Shown here: in pieces, positions 61,851 to 64,000 of the stretch
How positions within the stretch are numbered: the first letter of the stretch is position 1
How the letters are laid out: each line of letters begins with the position of its first letter
Assembly (NCBI RefSeq): GCF_040939455.1
Contig: NC_134112.1
Location: 20,548,501-20,612,500 of the forward strand
Source: Microcebus murinus
Lineage: Eukaryota; Chordata; Mammalia; Primates; Cheirogaleidae
Length of the DNA: 64,000 nucleotides
Reading direction: 5' to 3'
Notes under the pieces: generated by a model
What the model was told of the DNA's origin: nothing
What the model saw: the letters and a program-made list of their open reading frames with translations, nothing else
Database searches by the model: none
Made by a program: the position numbers and the translations under genes

Positions 61851-62254
61851 AAAGAACATTCCAGACCTGATATTCTGGATTATGAAAAAGAAATTAAAGA
61901 CAGTTGTTTTGGTCTTTATCACTCCCCCTCACCCCCTGCAGAATGTCTCCACTTCTAAAAATCTAACTTCAAAAGCTATCAGAAAATTCTCCCCAAATTC
62001 TTAGTGCAAAAAAGAAATATAATTTATTGTACTTGCTACATAATGTTATGGGGAGCGCATTGGCCTGGGGATGCTTAGCTATTATTTTTTGAGACCCTGA
62101 AGGCAGATACTGAAGAATAGTGACCTTGACAGATGCACTAATAATATATAAACTCAGAAAAAAAAGTTGAAGAATGAACAGGAGGCCAGCCTTAACACAA
62201 AGAAGAATTGCTTCCTTGTGGAAATAGAATTCTGTAATCTCCACCAGGGACTTT
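61851..62254. other. Single-copy DNA
   Basis: Nothing recognised. Confidence 0.35.
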
Positions 62255-62345
62255 CAGGTATCTTTTTTATTTCAGGATATTATAGGGGTACAAACATTTT
62301 GGTTGCATATAATGCCTTTGTAGCACCTTTTTCAGGCCTCATGCA
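62255..62345 (-). mobile_element. L1 3' end scrap, antisense, lineage-type
   Basis: 'tttatttcaggatattatag' and 'gggtacaaacattttggttg' match the reversed 3' end of the young L1 at 39249-40163. Very short insertion. TSD not clear. Confidence 0.6.
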
Positions 62346-62564
62346 TGTAGGCACTTTGTTTTATCTCCTCCCCATCTGTCTCTGCCATTCTTGGGTCTAA
62401 TTTACACAAGAAACAAAGATTGGGCTCTAAGGAAACAATAAGGTAGAAGTAAAATGAAACCAAGAAGGGTATTGGTGGGGGCTGAAGAGGAACTGCATCC
62501 ATCGACACAGACTCTCTGTGACTGCTCCCTCATTCTGACACCTGGTTCCATGGATTGTTCTGGG

Positions 62565-62660
62565 ACTTGTTCTTCCTGTAAACTCTTTAAAGGCAGGGAC
62601 TGTTTCTTGGTTAGCACAGTGCCTAGCACATAGTTGGCACTCAAATAAATGTTAGTTTAA
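62565..62660 (+). mobile_element. L2 3' end
   Basis: 'gtaaactctttaaaggcagg', 'cagtgcctagcacatagttg' and 'actcaaataaatgttagttt'. Confidence 0.74.
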
Positions 62661-63655
62661 TTTTTTATTTTCCCTGTTCATTTCTTCCTTCTTTATTTCC
62701 CTCCTTGAAGGGAACTTGTTTGGTACATTAGTTAGGACTCTTGGTTGTAAGCAACAGAAACTCACTTACAGTGGGTCACTCACAAAAAGGGATTATAGTA
62801 TAAAGGTATAGCATGTAGGTATAGGGCATCTCATGGAATTTGGGAGGAGCTGATTTTCAGATACCAGCTGGAACTGGGCCTGGAATATACTGCAACTTTC
62901 TCTTTACCTCTCCCAATTCCTATTCCAGCAGCAATGGTATTCATTAGCCAATCTGGGACCCATCAATTACAGCCAGAGGAGAAGAGCTGCAGTAAAGAAA
63001 CTTCATTGCTTGCAGCCATTTCTGTGATCATGTGTATGGAGGGGGCCCTTCCCGGAATTTGGGGTGGTTGTCAGACAGCCTGATAGGTGTCCACAGGGTT
63101 GTACATGATGCTCTTATTGGGGCAACTTGAGTTTACAATTCTTGGACCATTGGCTGCTGGGAGAATTCTTAGCTTCCTATCTGAGAATGGTTGAAATGCC
63201 TTAATTAAATGCTGGGGTGTTGTTCTCTCTGGTATGAAAAATAAAGTTATTTTCTTAGAAAGTATACTTTTTACACATATATTCTATATATAGAGTCTCA
63301 TCTTATAGATGTTAAAAGTGAAAAACCAATGAGCAACAAGCACTTGCCATTAATTCCCTTTCTCTTATATAGAAACATTCAGTAGAATCCACCATCAGAT
63401 ACACAAGAGGAATCAAAGGACAGGATATTAGCACCTAAGTCAGTGAAGTATCCTGCCAGATTGTTTTTTTAAATATATATATATATTGTATCATATATCA
63501 TACATAGTTGTTATATTTTAAGAGCACCACTTGATCCTATGTAGGTATTGGGTTCATCTTCTACTCTATTGTGATGAAGACAGGATCACACATTACTTCT
63601 TGGGAGAAATTAATCTTAACCTAAATTGTTTTGGCTAATGACTGGATCAGTGTTC
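62661..63655. other. Unclassified, possibly old interspersed repeat, AT-rich at the end
   Basis: 62720-63150 ('ggttgtaagcaacagaaact', 'tcacaaaaagggattatagt') resembles a known mammalian interspersed repeat that I cannot name. A short (TA)n lies near 63472-63488. Confidence 0.35.
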
Positions 63656-63730
63656 CTTCTTCTTTCCCTTCTTTCCTCCTTTCCTTCCTTCCTTCCTTCC
63701 TGCCTTCCTGTCTTCCTTTCTTCCTTCCTC
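63656..63730. repeat. Impure (TTCC)n microsatellite
   Basis: TTCC units with TGCC and TGTC interruptions, in contrast to the pure array at 7.8 kb. Confidence 0.92.
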
Positions 63731-63880
63731 AAACATTTTTTGCTGTTCCTTTCTTGTCAGAATACATTCCAGTAGTTTAAAAAGATCAATTCCTTTCCAA
63801 ACCCAAATTTTAAAGTAACTATAATAAAACCAGAAGTCATCCAAACCTTGACAGATATACGGAATTCTTACTCTAATTTT

Positions 63881-64000
63881 AGGGATCAGCAAACACTTTG
63901 TGTAAAGGGCCAGATAATAAATATTTTTGGCCTTGCAGGCCATATGGTCTCACACTATGCCTTTGCAGTGTGAAAGTAGCCAGAGATAATATGTAAATAA
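63881..64000 (+). mobile_element. MER1-group hAT-Charlie element, cut by the window edge
   Basis: 'agggatcagcaaacactttg', 'aaagggccagataataaata' and 'ccttgcaggccatatggtct' match the start of the element at 48880. The rest lies outside the window. Confidence 0.8.

Overview
The window reads as nuclear DNA of a strepsirrhine primate, most likely a lemur. The main evidence is its Alu family. Most copies share one diagnostic body (a 'cctagcactctgggagg' left arm and a 'ttggccaattaatttcttt' linker in the antisense direction) that is neither the anthropoid AluS/Y type nor a rodent B1. The 3' ends of the younger L1 copies are also unlike human L1PA, and two copies of a short hAT element carry clear target-site duplications. 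There is no sign of prokaryotic, organellar or viral genome organisation.

No complete protein-coding gene can be supported. The open frames here are Alu, L1 or simple-repeat translations or chance frames. The window is therefore intergenic or intronic. The only gene-like signals are a GC-rich CpG island at about 25.18-25.55 kb with NRF1-, CRE- and E-box-like motifs, and two candidate exons with consensus splice sites (53180-53236, better; 60312-60372, weaker).

Layout. 0-13 kb: an old antisense L1 with an inverted pair of Alus, several single Alus, an ERVL (MLT2-like) LTR, a MaLR LTR, an Alu hugely expanded by about 103 pure TTCC units, and three same-orientation Alus in 1.2 kb. 13-23 kb: L2 and MIR remnants, including a three-layer nest (L2 > MER20-like hAT > Alu), a 1.8 kb antisense L2 carrying an Alu, a small hAT element in a 61-bp tandem duplication, and a twin-primed L1. 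23-29 kb: a CA-rich minisatellite next to the CpG island, then MIR, L2 and LTR remnants. 29-34 kb: mostly single-copy DNA with a decayed hAT transposase and three CTCF-like motifs in convergent order. 34-42 kb: L1M and L2 remnants, a young 5'-truncated L1 with an exact 11-bp target duplication, and an old direct repeat flanking an L1. 42-64 kb: no Alu at all, only ancient L2/MIR, two or three hAT elements, an LTR inside a MIR, and fairly long single-copy stretches.

Repeat family names come from memory of consensus sequences, not a database run. Edges of MIR and L2 fragments are approximate, usually within a few tens of bases. Edges with a stated target-site duplication (TSD) are accurate to a few bases. 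I do not see a previously undescribed functional system. The most notable items are the TTCC/GGAA array, the short hAT family, the CTCF-like cluster, the CpG island and the candidate exon near 53.2 kb.
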